A stretch of 64,000 bases of DNA from Sipunculus nudus (GCA_026874595.1 CM049318.1:9528741-9592740); one strand, 5' to 3'; shown: positions 1-13,369, counted from the stretch's first letter. Translations and numbers: made by a program. Notes: generated by a model not told the origin, from the sequence alone.

Positions 1-757
1 ATTTCAACTGTTAACACGCAAATTTGAAACCAGTTGATCAAAAACTGTAGATTTTATTCAAGTTTTCAAGCACCATGTCACATATTTTTTACATCAAGCT
101 AGTGTTATGCAGATTGTTAGAGCTGAGCTCCCGAGCTTCAGCTCTAAGTTCCTTAAATTTGGCATACAGTTAGATGTCTCCAAAATCCCCTACCATGCCA
201 AGAATTTGGTCACTATAACTTAATTCCTTTGAGATATTAATGAAAAACTTCATTTTTCAATTAAAAACCCATTGTTACACTTTAAGACCGCCAAATATCA
301 AAACCACTGATCTGAATTTGATTATATATAATTTACATATTTTTCTATACATTCGCTATGCACATGTCAGAAATGATGTCAGTATTGCGTAATTGTTTTA
401 AAAGTTATTGGCCCAAACATAATGAACTTTTTAAAAAATCAAGAAATATATTAACTCCCTTAACAAGAGGATTGCTGAAGCTAGAGATTTTTTGTCAGGG
501 ATTTAACATTATTTAATCAAGATTTAATTGAAAAACTAAAATTAGTTCTGAATTTTTCAAATTTTATAAGTTATTAGTATAAATATAAAATAAGTACCTT
601 AAATTTTGCCCAACTTTGACCATGGTACGTTTGTTTCCTAAGACCACTGTTGATATAATTTTTATATCATGCACACATAAGGATTTCATCTTTGTAGTTT
701 AGAAAGCTGAAAGAAATTGGCCAAATATTGTAGCCTTTATTAATTTTTTTTTATGAG
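1..757. other. AT-rich non-coding stretch
   Basis: No recognisable coding exon, RNA gene or repeat end was seen here. If the exon that follows at 758 is real, this could be intron sequence of a gene entering from the left. Confidence 0.4.
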
Positions 758-901
758 ACCATGTCAGACCCAGGCTCTACCCAGCCCCTCTTCAGTCACC
801 TGTATGTTGACCTTGTTGACCTTTCATCAAATTATGCACGCTTGAGGCGAGGCATACACTGGGAAAGCCAGGCAGTTAATGCCCAGCCACAGTTGATCCA
901 G
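758..901 (+). CDS. possible internal exon of an unrecognised gene
   Basis: A 144-nt open segment (48 codons, phase 0 at both ends) is preceded by a T-rich tract ending in AG and followed by CCAG|GTGTCA, a fair splice donor. The conceptual peptide is not low in complexity and includes the string SHLYVDLVDLSSNYARLRRG and then WESQAVNAQPQL. I do not recognise the family. No convincing neighbouring exon was found, so this could be one exon of a gene that extends to the left, a lone degraded exon, or chance. The open frame continues past the donor to 985, but its composition turns AT-rich after 901, which supports a boundary there. Confidence 0.35.
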
Positions 902-999
902 GTGTCAAACCCAACTCATCTAGTAGTTGTTATGAAAAACATCATAACAATGAACAATAAATTAATAAATTTTATTGGTTTTTAATAACAAATTAAAGA

Positions 1000-1980
1000 A
1001 AAATCAATAGAAAAGGAATTTGTTAGCTGATGAGTAACAGAAAATTAACTTGCAGTTACTAATGATGTAAGAATCTTGTATGGATGGATAGAATGTCAAT
1101 GTCAATGTTATTCCAAATAACACCATGCAGCACCTATGGTATTTTTCTGTTCAATTTTAATGATAAAAATAAATCATATTATTTATTACTAATCATTAGG
1201 GATCATATGAAGGAAATTAATGATAGACAAAGATGCAGTTGATAATATTAATCTAGATTCCTACTGTGTCTAGTATGTAGATTGATGTGAAAGAAGTCCA
1301 AAGTGAATATATTACATTTATTTTTTTAATATAAATGAAAGCCATAAAACAAGGTTCTTAGGAGCATTATTTAAATTTGTGAATTTTGTATATTCTGGAT
1401 TCTCAATATCCTTGTTTGTCTAAAACTGAATAAATACTAGACATGGTGCGAATGCTTTGCAAATGTATTTGATTACAAATATGAATATGTACTGCATTAA
1501 AAAAAATTATTGCATAAGAATGGGAATTCAGGTAAAAATAAACGTATTTGAATACCAGTGCAGATACTTTCAAAATGTATTCATGAATGCATTCATGAAC
1601 ATATTCTATAAAATTATTTTAATAATCATTTCAGTTATATTTTATTTTTTTAAAAATCATATGATTTTCTTAATATTTTTTTAATTAAAATTATATTGGG
1701 ACAATATTTGTCATTATATTTTAATAAATGTTGAACTCTTTTATTATATGTTCTGCTTATAAGTTATATGACCAAGTCAAAATCTGTGTGACAATGGCAC
1801 TCCATTTGTTAATAAAATAAATGGAATCAATCCTCTTCCCTGTCTCCAAAGATACTATCAAAATCATACATAAGCTAAACACCAACAACTCATAATAAAG
1901 CTTATATTTATTACCACACAAAACCAGCATGTACCTCATTCCATAAAACCAGCATGTGCCTCAATTCACAATTTTTATTA
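1000..1980. other. AT-rich non-coding stretch
   Basis: Mostly A/T-rich with many stops in all frames. The short open frames here are explained by base composition. Nothing else was recognised. Confidence 0.4.
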
Positions 1981-1984
1981 TATA

Positions 1985-2330
1985 TAACAGCTGAGCGCCG
2001 TGACCCATGGTATCCAGCCACCAGCCATTGTCATTGATATTGATCGATTAGATGTATACTTGATGCATAGCCTATTTAAAAACATTGTGGGGGAGGAATA
2101 TCCTCCTGTTAATGTGTGCTACCTCGGAAAGTCAACTGGACGTACCTGCCTTTTCGAGCAAATTCACCTTTTGCAGAAATCAAAATCGCAGCATCATCTC
2201 GATCCTCCCTCTGGAAGGGTTTCCTAATTCAGAATTTCCATGAGACACCGTGGTTGCCTGTTTTTTTTTTTTTTTTGCGAGGGTTTCGCAAGGGTCACGA
2301 ATTTGCGTATAATTTATATTTTACGTAGAA
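1985..2330. repeat. repeat fragment sharing an end motif with the 56.6-59.1 kb repeat
   Basis: The segment opens with AGCTGAGCGCCGTGACCCAT, nearly the same as AGCTGAGCGTCATGACCCAT at the right end of the long repeat near 59020. It is more GC-rich than its surroundings and ends near a poly-T run at 2261-2276. The open frames in it match no protein I know. The simplest reading is a fragment of a dispersed element, not a gene. Confidence 0.4.
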
Positions 2331-2339
2331 TAATTTAAT

Positions 2340-3455
2340 ACCCGTGTGTTACGTCTCATTCAATTTGTAAAATCAGTCATTTTATGAAATGTCTAATTAT
2401 TTAAGGAATTCCGTGTTATGCCCGTGACCTCCAGTGATCATGTGAAATTAATAAAATGTTCGATCATTTCATGAAAGGTTTATAATTGCACAGTCTGCCC
2501 TACTGCAAATCAGACAATCTGTGTAACTGGTAAAACAAAGTGAGACATGAGAAGATATTTTGTCACAAAGTTTCTTAAGCAACTTCTCAATTCTCAAATT
2601 GTCAAATTAAGAAGACTTTCAAGCAGACATGTGGGGATTACCTTATATATGTAACAAAGTACGATAACGATTACTTTATGATTACTTTAAAAAAGTAATC
2701 ATGGTTTCAGCCATAATTACAACTTAGTTAAACTGCTGAGACTTAAGGTGGACTTTTCTCAGGGCTCTGGGGGTGTTTTTTGTCACCTGTGATGATTGAT
2801 ACATATACTTATGAGGAGGATGATTAGCTATGTTGGTTTGCTCATATACTAATATGCTAAGGAATAATAACTGGCTCACTATAACTGCTCATTGGTTGCT
2901 AAACAAATTGCACAATTAGGTATAGCTGAGAGTTGTTATAGTTAGTACTTCACCAAAAGTTTTTAATAAAGTTATGATGACCATACTCAATATGATAGAA
3001 ATTAAATTAATTATTTATTCCTCTATTATATCAGCTCAAAATTGCCACTCACACACGTCAGCTGGGATCCATCAGATACATCTACAACTTAAGTATGATT
3101 TGATGGCCGACAGAAGTCACAACAGCTGCATGATTCAATATTAATTATGTTTTACATCATTGGTAAACATGAAAGATACTTTTTTTAAGGAAACATTAAC
3201 TGTAGCTCTTTAAAAATTTGGAAAATACAAAAGTAATTAATGTAAACATATCTAATTATTATGATTACGATAACGTTGGAAGAGTTATCGATCACCAATC
3301 CAGTTACTTTGCTTTAAAATAAATATAACTGATTATGATTCCGATTATTAAAAATGTAATAGATTGAAATTAAAATAACCCCAGGTGTGGGGAGTATTAG
3401 GACATCTATCATGTAAGATACCTACGTTCAAGTAGTAAAATAAAGTATCAGGGTG
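2340..3455. other. non-coding stretch
   Basis: No coding exon was recognised. The direct repeats and A/T runs are weak and look like degraded repeat sequence. Confidence 0.35.
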
Positions 3456-3465
3456 TATCTAAAAC

Positions 3466-3663
3466 CCGGAGATCTCCGGCCGGAGATCAAAATAAACCCG
3501 GAGATCGCGATATCTTAATTAATAAGGCAGCAATAAGTATTAAACGTTCCCCTTGACATTTCTCAATGACATCCGCATCGAATATGATACTTAATTTGCA
3601 AGTGCACAAAGTATTTATTCAGTTATCCACGGAAACCTCACCCGGAGACGACCCGGAGATCGT
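3466..3663. repeat. cluster of CCCGGAGATC motifs
   Basis: The motif CCCGGAGAT(C) occurs at about 3467, 3497 and 3651, with the related CGGCCGGAGATC at about 3478 and CCCGGAGACG at about 3641. It stands out by GC content from the surrounding AT-rich sequence. The copies bracket about 140 bp and could be the ends of a small non-autonomous element. Confidence 0.4.
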
Positions 3664-4499
3664 CCTGGCAAGATGAAATATCAGTCAGAAATTGAAAAAC
3701 ACAATTAGCTTTGTATGAATTAAGTAAATATCTATGACCAAATAATGGTATGCAATGTTATCCCATACAAATCAATACATTAATTGATCAATACATTTCG
3801 TCAACACTTTATGAGAACAGATCATCCTCTTAATCTGCAAACTGCAGTGAACATAAAAATCAAACATGAAATTTTAATTATATACTGCTTGTGATATGAG
3901 ATACCATAGGAAATTTGCAAAGTGGGATAATTTATTTGAAAGACACCTTTTAAAACTGTTGCTTGGAATATATAGGAATCCTAACATGACTCATAAAATG
4001 CAGATAAACAGAGCACACAGACTTTTACAAAAGAAGATTGGCCAACGTATGTGTACTAAAGTGTGGAACATATTCTAAAGTCATACGGTTCCATTTCACG
4101 TCTACTCTTCCTGCTCTACGCAATGCAAAATTATTCCTATTTTAATTATAATGAATTATGTAAATGGTTGATGCTGACTTGTAAATGTATGGGATTTACT
4201 TTTTTTCAAATCTGAAAACATAGATCCACCCCATAGCTTTGACTATATATAAGACGGTACACACATGCGTTGGTAATGCAGCAGTCCATGCATATAGCAA
4301 TAGAGCAAATATTAGGAAATTATATGTGGAATGGTGGATACAAATTAGAGGTTATTATACATAGATTTTGCAATCTTTGTATGTAAACACCCTTGTCCAA
4401 ATTAGTGCCTCTGACAAAGCCTTACAATTAGTGCGTCGGTGACTGCCCATGCATATCTTTGTATAAATATCTTTGTGAAGCTGTTTTTTTTTATGAATT

Positions 4500-4501
<2 letters not shown>

Positions 4502-4539
<38 letters not shown>

Positions 4540-4596
4540 ATATGGAAGCGTTTATGATTAATTAATGTACGGTTAATATATATATATATATATATA
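4502..4596. repeat. two (TA)n microsatellites
   Basis: TA dinucleotide runs occupy 4502-4537 and about 4576-4596, with a short non-repetitive spacer between them. Confidence 0.9.
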
Positions 4597-4789
4597 CTCC
4601 AAATAATTGAAATATACCTGAACAAAGGAGAGAACCTAAAACAAAGTGAATGTCTGTATTCCACGTTATAACCATCTTTATTTCAAATGCTTACTTTTCA
4701 CAGACAGAATGAATTAAAAAAAAGGCATTGCAAAAGTGATATACATGTTTTGACATATATTTGAACCAATAATTTACTCTTTATTTTAG

Positions 4790-5777
4790 TTGCACAAAAT
4801 ATAAAGAAGGATATTTTACTTCTGCTGCCTCTTCATCAGACAGCAGTGACACACTAAACAAGGTCCGTGTGTGTTATAATACTCCGACGAATTGGATCTG
4901 TCGTGAAGGTCAAGTCGTAATCATGGAAGCGGTGAAATGGGGATTGCCCGTAAACCCTAACTCAAATCCTCGGGATGAAGAATATACCCCGTACGTATTT
5001 GAGGTAGCATCCCTTGTCAAAAGCTATCAATCAGCTCAGAGTTATGAACTTTATCCTGCCGCATGCCACAACACTGTTTGAATTTTAAAATAATAGTACA
5101 ATGATTCCATTAGAATCATATATAAGTTTGATAGCTTCTGTTTTATTTTCACCTCATTTATATTCCTCGAGGCAGACGGGCCTCTTCAAGGTTGTGTGCG
5201 TTTCCTTGAAATAATCTATACGGTTGTTTAACTTTGATCTCATTTGCTTGCAGCGTAAGGGGCGCACAGCTCATTACAATAAATCAGGTAATAATAATTT
5301 CACTTAATTTGACAGAGTGGGTATTGACCATGACACGTTCGTCATGTAACCACAAACGGGAGTGTTCTTTCCGCTTTTGGGTCAAAGCCAGATTGCACCA
5401 CTGTCCAGGCTGGAACATGGTGTTTAGAATCAAATATATGTGCGAAGGTGAGTTACGAAATGAAAAATATTTTATTAAAAGAAGGTACATAAAAATGACA
5501 ATATTTTATACGACTGAGATATAGGAGGTGATTTTATATCCATTTATGTTTCCTTTGAAAATTCTTCCGGTCAATTTATGAATAAATGCACACGAAATAA
5601 TAAGAACAGTGGACCAAGAATATATTTTATTATTGAATAAACGTCCATGTTTCCCAAATAAATATTCTAAATAAAACCAGAAGTTTTATTACCTTGTTTC
5701 ACTGAACCTTGCTAAATGATTAAAATGAATTGCAGATAAGCCTATGGCAGAGAACTGAACATCTGAATAAAAACCTG

Positions 5778-5821
<44 letters not shown>

Positions 5822-8800
5822 ATATACTAATTTGTTAATTTATATAAAACAACACGTCATTCTTCAGATAGAGGAGCCACTATACCCTTTAGACTAGGTG
5901 TTAACAAGTGCTCCTATGGCAAATTCCTAGTATCATCTTTTAAATGGTTTTTCTCTATTTCTCCCTTCCAAAGAATATGAATTGGAGCCTGGACGAACTG
6001 TATCCAGAAGACAACCTTATTACAATGGCTTTCAAAATTCCCGGAGTAGCTTTCCCTATATTGTATGTAGACAAATACCAAGGAGATCCTAATGATAGCA
6101 ATAATATTTATGTATTTTTATTTGAAAAGGAAAACTGAAGGAAATGGAACATTGTTTTGGGACACTCTTTAAATTCATATGCGCTGACCGGATGTTTATA
6201 CACTCTATACAGCACGGACGACCTACCGGGCTGACGTATTGGTGTCGATGGCATAAGGAATACACCTGCGATTTTTTGCATGTAAATGGTGAGTACTTGA
6301 CTGCAGTCTGTGCAGGTCAACATCTCAAACTCTCTCATGATATTAAAAGTCGCTGGACAAACCGCAACATTTGACAGCTTTTGATTTGATAATGTAAAGT
6401 AAACACTTAATAACATAAGAAGCTTAAACAAGGATGGCCACTCGTTTAGTGCATATAATATGAGGTATATTTCATAGGTCATATTTCATGGATAATATCC
6501 AAAAAGCTTCTAAAAAGAAAACGGTTTATACACCGTGGTTGGCGCCATATTCCGGATGTTAAATATACGCGATATCACTTATGCAGTGTTTCGCGAGGGT
6601 TTCATTTTCGCAATTTACCACACAGTAACCTACATGATTTATATTACCATTATTATAACAATTACCTGATATGAAAACAACATCTTAACGGCTGGTAGAG
6701 GAGTTCAGGGAACATCAAACAGGGGAAACCCTTCAAATAGTGGCAGAAAGAATTGATGTTATAAAAATTACCAATCTTTGAATTAGGGGGAAAAGTGTAT
6801 GCTGATGTTGACTCTTCCGGCGCAATATATGCGTGTTTCCATTAAGTGCATATGCTAGTATATAGCAGTTTATTCCGCTTCGTAAATTCGTACATCATTC
6901 GTAAATAGACCGAATACTGGTACCGAAATTATATTGCGAATTTAAACCTCCTGGATTTTATTGCCTTTCAATATCCATTTATTGAAATACCCCACGAGCT
7001 TTTATTAAATATATATTGTATTGAAGAAAAGGACAACCATTCTGTCTTATCAATATGTTACAATTCAGTGTTATATTTGTGAACTATTTAATAATCATAC
7101 TTTAATCGGATCCTATCATGTAATTAAAAAAAGCATTCCTAAATGTCTGTACCAGATTAGACACATTGGAGAGTCATTAATATTTGCTCAAGATCGTGAT
7201 TATGGGGTATTTTCAGTTTTTTTATTGGTCTGAGCGACACAAACTCTTTTTGAAAAAAAAAATTAAATAACTAACCTGTTTCCAAAATGTGAACAGTCAA
7301 TTTGGCTGGATAAAAAATGGCTTGAAAAGGTGATTTTTCAGTATTTGAATTTGTTTCATTAATAAGATGTAAATATTTGTAAAGATCAGCTATGTAAGCT
7401 GTAAACCAAAAAGCTACTACGGACGCATTTACAATTATCAAGGCTACTTCTTTTCGGACGGATTTTTACATGTTATCCTAACGTTATTGTAATGTGAAAG
7501 TTAAATTCACAGTGATGTTGTTAAATCGAGGTAGTGTTAAGTTGTAGACTCGGTAAATTGTCTAATAGTTCTACCTATGGCCATAAATTTATTATCAAAT
7601 ACCTACTTGGTAAACACAATAACTTAATTTATACAATAAAAACACTTTCCCCAACAAATCTTTACTCGTAATTGCGTTAAAAAACATTTGACATTAAAAA
7701 GGAGCTTAAAAATCTGATAAAGCAATAAAAATGGTAAGTTGCGTGATGACAACATCAGCATTAAAATTCTGAAATAAATACAAGGTTAGGCATGTGTAAC
7801 AAAATATAAATGCAACTAAGATACATTAGATTTAAGAAACATAAGACAAATTATATAAATTTGAAGCGTATCACTAGGACACATCTGCTTACAATAAATG
7901 ATACGGGTATAATACACTGGTTGAGTAAGATGCAACTTTAAAAAATAATCTCGCATTCCATGAAAAAGAGAATGTTAAATGGAATACTAATATGGACGCA
8001 ATCTGTTGGAGCATACAGAACCGTCCAAGAAGCTTCTCCTCAGATTATACCATTCTGGTATATAGTGAAAATATAAAATACTCTCTGATCGTTTTCATGG
8101 TTTTCTTCAAGAATCATACTTTACCGCTCTTTTTGAGCGATGTCGACAATCACATATTTGTAGAGTTACGCCATCAGAAAAGGAACTTGGCCAAATATGC
8201 TATCGGGTCAATAAGACTGCGAATACGTCTACTCATGCACAGGTAATGTATTTTAATCTTATAAATTACAAAGATGAGATAAGGCAGAGCCTTTAATGGG
8301 TAATTCTTTTCGTCATGCTGAGAAAACCATAAACCAGTATTTTTATTAAATACATCCTATTCTGATCTAATGGTTATAAATTAATTTACAATTTTACTCT
8401 TATATTTAATTAACTATTCTATTGCATATAATTATTTGATTTTGGGAGATATGCTATAGCTTTATTGTCCTGCTAACAAATTTACATCATCCTCATCCGT
8501 TTTCTTCCATCATTAAATTTTTTGTTTGTGTATAAATCTATCAAATGAAAATATAATTTAAGTATTATAAGTTTGTTTTCTTAAAACCTTACTTATATGT
8601 CATCAGAAAACCTTTATCATTTTTGTCGAATTAAATGACTTAATTATTGATATTTTTTTAAACGAATTTTAGAGATGCATTACAGTCTAGTTTTCTTCAT
8701 GGTAATAATTCAAAAGAAAGCTTTAACGTCTTTTACTCTCCGGTTATTGTTGTATTGTACTCTTTGATCAACTGCTGTGTCAGCGAACATAAATGGCCGA

Positions 8801-11800
8801 TTATGCAATAGGACTGCTGCATAATAATTCATGAAAGCAAATTAACATTTCATCTTCAAAGTATATTTTTGATTAAGGAGCCCATTTTACAATTTACTAC
8901 CCATCCATAATTTTATATGTCAATACATTGTGGTATAAAACAGTTCAACATTCAGTGATTACAACAAATAAAATGTAAGCTAAATAATGAAGATAAACAT
9001 ATCTACTCTACACATCTATCCACGTAATAACGATCTCTTTTTTTCTAATTATATGCCAATACAACTTCCCATAGTAGAATTTACCATCGTAGAATTTATT
9101 CTTTCCAGAGTTGTATTACTTTCTTTCTGGAGATGTTGGGAGAACATCAACCAGTATCAATAGTACAATTATTGACACGATGGATTTAAAGTCAGGGACA
9201 TCATCCAGTAGTCCTCAACCACCTCACAACACACTAAACAAGAGAGCAGTAAGACTTTTGATTCCTTTTACTTTGCAAGTGTATCTACCGCGTTTTCCCC
9301 TGCAGCTGCTGCAAACACAACTAAAAAGAATTCCAAATTAGCAGTGACCATAGGTAAGGTATAGGAAAAGTCTTGTGAGAGATAAGAGGAAAATCATAAA
9401 ATGTGAAAGTTTCTTACGTGGAGACAAAGAATCTTTTTCCACAAGATACCTTATATTGACAGAAATAGTCAACGAAAATGCTTTTAATTCATAGTAAAAA
9501 CCCTTACTTTGGGAAATACGTATATACATAAACGTTTCTGTCACATGTACGTTCGGTTCTACCAATTGGGCCAGAGCATGGCAGTGTATCAACAAAATTT
9601 GAAAGTTTCGCTTTTGCTTACCGACAGGTATTTAAATTTTTATTAACTTTTTTTATCAAATCAAGGGATTTCCTTAAATTTTAGTCAGTACTACAAGTTA
9701 CATTTATTTTGGAGTAAGTATCTAAGGTTTCGACAAATAAACATAAACACCAACTATTTCAATATTTTGTTCTCCATCGTTGTTTTCCTATTTCACATCT
9801 TCAATGTCCCATGTATATGAGGACCATTCAAATGTGTGTTTCATTATATCTAGCTATAATTCATGCTCCTACAGAACAAGACAGAGAACCTCCTAGTGTT
9901 TCCCGAAAAAGCGAGAAGACTCTGGAAGACCGATTTCTGTTCTCCACTACGGATATAACAACATCTCATCTGATATCTAGCGCAGGACAGACCGGTGATT
10001 ATCGATCCTCCAAACCTAAAACCGATAGCCATGGCGAAAACACTTCCTTTAAGTTGACATTTATGAACACCAAAGTACCGCAAGCACAACAGAGGAGCAG
10101 TCAAAGTTGGTCAGAACCACTGGTAAGTATAATTTTCTTTATATTGCAAATATCTATGCAACAAGCCGTGGAACAATGTGTGTATTTTTACAGTATAACA
10201 AAGAACAGATAGTGTCAAAACAACATCATTTAAAATTCCATAGTAAAATAAAAATATATAAAATATATAGTTGATACAATCGTGTGAAACAATTAATCGC
10301 ACAAAAGTATACTTATTCCTAAAAAAACTCAATGACTAACTCTGTAGGTACTGAAAACCCCTTTGCAAATTGATCGTTGTAATTTGAAGTAGCTTGTACT
10401 TGATGTGTGTATATGTATGTGTTTGTGCGGAGTTGTTTCACATAACGCAACGTTCTAGTACACCGTATTCAGGAGACGGTATGGTCAGTGTTCTTAGTTC
10501 GAACCCTGGTACAAAAGACCAAGACATCAGAGAGCAGAACAGAGGTACAACGGGCGGAGAAAACAGGGAAAAGAGCAGTTATGCGACAGACCAAGACAGC
10601 AGAGAGCAGAGCAGTTATACGACAGATCCAGACAGCAGAAAGCAGGGCAGTTATATAACAGACCCAGACAGCAGGAAGCAGGGCAGTGGCACAAGAAATC
10701 CTGAAAGCAGAGAAAAGAACAGTGATACAAAAAAGCCATGCTTTAAAAAGCAGAGTAGTAGTACAACATATAAAAGCAGCAGAGATCAGACGAGTGGTAC
10801 ATCAGACCATAACAGCAGAGAGCAAAACAGTGGTACAACCCAGACAGCAGAGAAAAGAGCAGTAGAACAACAGATCCAGACAGCAGAAAGCACAGCAGTG
10901 GCACAAGAATTCCTGACAGCAGAGAAAAGATCAGTGATACAACGGAGCCATACCTCAGACAGCAGAGTAGTAGTACACCAGATACAGGCAGCAGAAAACA
11001 GATGAGTGGCACATCAGACCAAAACAACAGAGAGCAAAGCAGTGGTATAAAAGACCCAGACAGCAAAGAACAGAGCAGTAGCACTACAGAGTCAGACAAC
11101 AGAGAGAAAAAAGTGGTACAACAGAGCAAGACAGTACAGAGAAGAGCAGTGATACACCAGATCCATACTTCAAAAAGCTGTGTAGTGGTATAACTGATAC
11201 AGGCAGCAGAGAACAGACGGGTGGTACAACATATCATAACAGCAGAGAGCAAAGCAGTGGTATAAAAGACCCAGACAGCAGAGAACAGAGCATTTGTACC
11301 ACAGAGTCAGACAACAGAGAACAGAACAGTGGTGCAAAAGAGCAAGAAAGCACAGAGGAGAGAAGTGATACATCAGAGCCATACTTCAAAAAGCACAGTA
11401 GTGGCATAACAGATATAGGCAGCAGAGAACAGACAAGCGGTTCAACATACCATAACAGCAGAGAAAGGGGCAGTGGTACAAAAGGCCCAGCCAGAAGGGA
11501 ACAAAGCAGTAGTACACCAAAGTCAGACACCAGAGAGCGGAGCAGTGGTACAACAGAGCCAGACAGCAGAGAGCAGAGCAGTGATACATCAGAGCCATAC
11601 TTAAAAAAGCAGAGTAGTGGCTCAACAGATACAGGCAGCCGAGAACAGACGAGTGGTACAACAGACCATAAACGCAGGAAGCAGAACAGTGGTACAAAAG
11701 ATCTAGATAGTTCAAGAGAACCAGGCAGCAGAGAGCGGAGCAGTGGTACAACAGAGGCAGACGGCAGAGAGCTGAGCAGTGATACAACAGAGCCTGATTA

Positions 11801-12218
11801 CAAAGAGAAGAGCAGTGTTACGGCCGACCCTGACAGCAGAGATCGAAGCATTGGTTCCACAAATCTAGATAGCAGAGAACAAATCCGTGGTACAACCGAC
11901 TCAGGCAACAAAGAGCAGAGCAGCGGCTCAGCAGACCTATACAGCAGAGTGCAGAGCTTCTATCCAAAATCTTCTTCCCAATATCTAACGGAATTTGATT
12001 ATGGACGGACGCCTGTGGGTGAAATTCACCACCATGCAGAAGACACCGAGTACAATGGCCAAACTCGCCGTGTCACCAAGAGCCCCGGTTTACATTCTAT
12101 GTCTTTACATACAGTTCGACTGTGTTATGAGCCATGGCATCTCGCAAAAGCAAACATTTTCCACACCCCTTTGTTAATTTTAGTTTTGGCCATGATGGTC
12201 TCTGTTTTACTTCTGTAA
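4790..12218 (+). CDS. SUEL-type lectin with long Ser/Thr/Asp/Arg/Gln repeat array (5' end missing)
   Basis: Predicted exons, with matching GT-AG borders and phases: 4790-4990, 5254-5447, 5974-6062, 6141-6288, 8112-8242, about 9212-9353, 9875-10122 and 10433-12218. The first two exons form one SUEL/Gal_lectin domain: a C..EGQVVIMEA start, then C-N-H-K-R-E-C and a CPG..F.IKYMCE end. Exons at 6141 and 8112 form a second domain: EHCFG, ICADRMFIHSIQHGR, then RCRQSHIC. A Ser/Thr-rich linker follows. The last exon carries a 12-residue repeat array (consensus near SSGTTDPDSREQ) and ends with a ~19-residue hydrophobic stretch at the stop, as in GPI-anchor signals. SUEL domains bind galactose or rhamnose; a surface or secreted role is inferred. 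The start and signal peptide were not found. The ~9.1-9.35 kb exon is ambiguous, since a second open frame from 9111 also fits. Two frame breaks in the array (near 10840 and 11106) make an intact product uncertain. Confidence 0.65.
5777..5820. repeat. (CT)n microsatellite
   Basis: About 20 uninterrupted TC dinucleotides lie in the intron upstream of the 5974 exon of the lectin gene. Confidence 0.9.
10515..11950 (+). repeat. 36-bp coding repeats in 216-bp super-units
   Basis: About 40 diverged copies of a 36-bp unit encode a 12-residue peptide repeat. A marker (Tyr or Cys, Phe/Leu, Lys-Lys) recurs at 10739, 10951, 11166, 11382 and 11598. The spacings are 212, 215, 216 and 216 bp, which gives a super-unit of six repeats. 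The next marker, at 11799, is 201 bp on and stays in frame. The array is contiguous with no spacers. Confidence 0.85.
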
Positions 12219-12386
12219 ATATTTATTATTATAAGGAAACAGATGGACAAATTTTGTTATCATTAGAACTTTTGACATTTCTTTGTAGCAAAAGCTTCAA
12301 TTTACAGAGCAAGTGTAAGATTTAAAATGTGAACGAAGAGACATAACATTCACAACAGAAATTTAATCATGTGAAAGGAAAATTGA

Positions 12387-12392
12387 AATAAA
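12387..12392 (+). promoter_or_regulatory. polyadenylation signal AATAAA
   Basis: A canonical AATAAA lies about 170 nt after the lectin-gene stop codon, a plausible distance for the 3' UTR. It is called by position and consensus only. Confidence 0.4.
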
Positions 12393-12399
12393 CTTCGAA

Positions 12400-13369
12400 T
12401 GTGAACTTGACCTGTGACCTTCTGACAAGAAAGTTAAGAGTAAAAAATTATTAAAATCATGACTGGTCTATACGGGCCGTACAAGAGAAGGATAAGACCA
12501 GTGTCGTCAGTCTTAAGCTCCTCTATGATCTCAGTTGAAACATTTTGATTTTTAAATTTGAGAACAAAACATGAGTTATAACATTACATGAAATCCTCTA
12601 GATGATGAATTATAATTCGGCTTATTTGACCATGTAGTGTTGAGCAGCTGATGAAACTGTTCTTGATCAGTAAGCTATTCTGAAGGTGCATTCAAAATGT
12701 AATATTATATAATATAATAATTCTTTCGTTAACTCCTGCATACGAGAGTTTGTATAAAGTTTATTTTACGTTTGCCTGTTTTAGGATATAGCTGTATACC
12801 CTGATATCCATCTATATTGAAAAGACCACTTGAATTTTAACATGAAGCGTTTGCGTAGTTAACAGATTTTTCGGTCATGTAAGTAGATTCAGTGTTTAGA
12901 GCTCAAAGATTTAAGCGGTTTAAATATGTTTCGGTTTTGAATTTTCTGCATGTCCAAGATGTAGGGGTGAAAGAATGTAATGTCATTGGTCGGTATCAGA
13001 TTCCCTTTGTTCCCTTATTACGTTCATTAACGGATGCTCAATGGACCATTTAAACGGTCTTTAAAATATGTAACGGTAACCACTATATATTTTAATATAC
13101 ACAATGCATTTCACAGCATTGGTTTGAACCAAACGTGTTTCTTGTTAACTTCTTGGTTATATTCTACAGTTGAATATGACGTGCTTGTATAAGAGACCGT
13201 GCCCGTGAGGCTTCTTCTTTAGAAAACGTCACTTTCTTTATATATTAAGTCAATGTACAGTCAGTTTGATGAAGCTATGCTTTGGCAAGGAAACAGTTAT
13301 TGTTAACACATTGTACAGTACGATATTTGATATTGCACAAGAGATGAATCAGTGAATGTTATAACTAGA
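12400..13369. other. intergenic stretch between convergent genes
   Basis: It separates the 3' ends of the + strand lectin gene and the - strand aminopeptidase gene. It presumably holds both 3' UTRs. No repeat or further coding exon was recognised. Confidence 0.5.

Noticed and set aside
5944-6138. Open frame starting MVFLYFSLPKNMNWSLDELY as the lectin-gene exon
   Set aside because: The overlapping frame starting at 5974 has splice borders whose phases fit both neighbouring exons; this frame does not.
10527-11787. Long - strand Cys/Leu-rich open frames
   Set aside because: They are antisense readings of the lectin repeat array; the 36-bp period, a multiple of three, keeps all frames partly open.
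10515-11950. CRISPR-like array because of ~36-bp repeats
   Set aside because: The repeats are contiguous without unique spacers, diverged, and coding in a eukaryotic gene.
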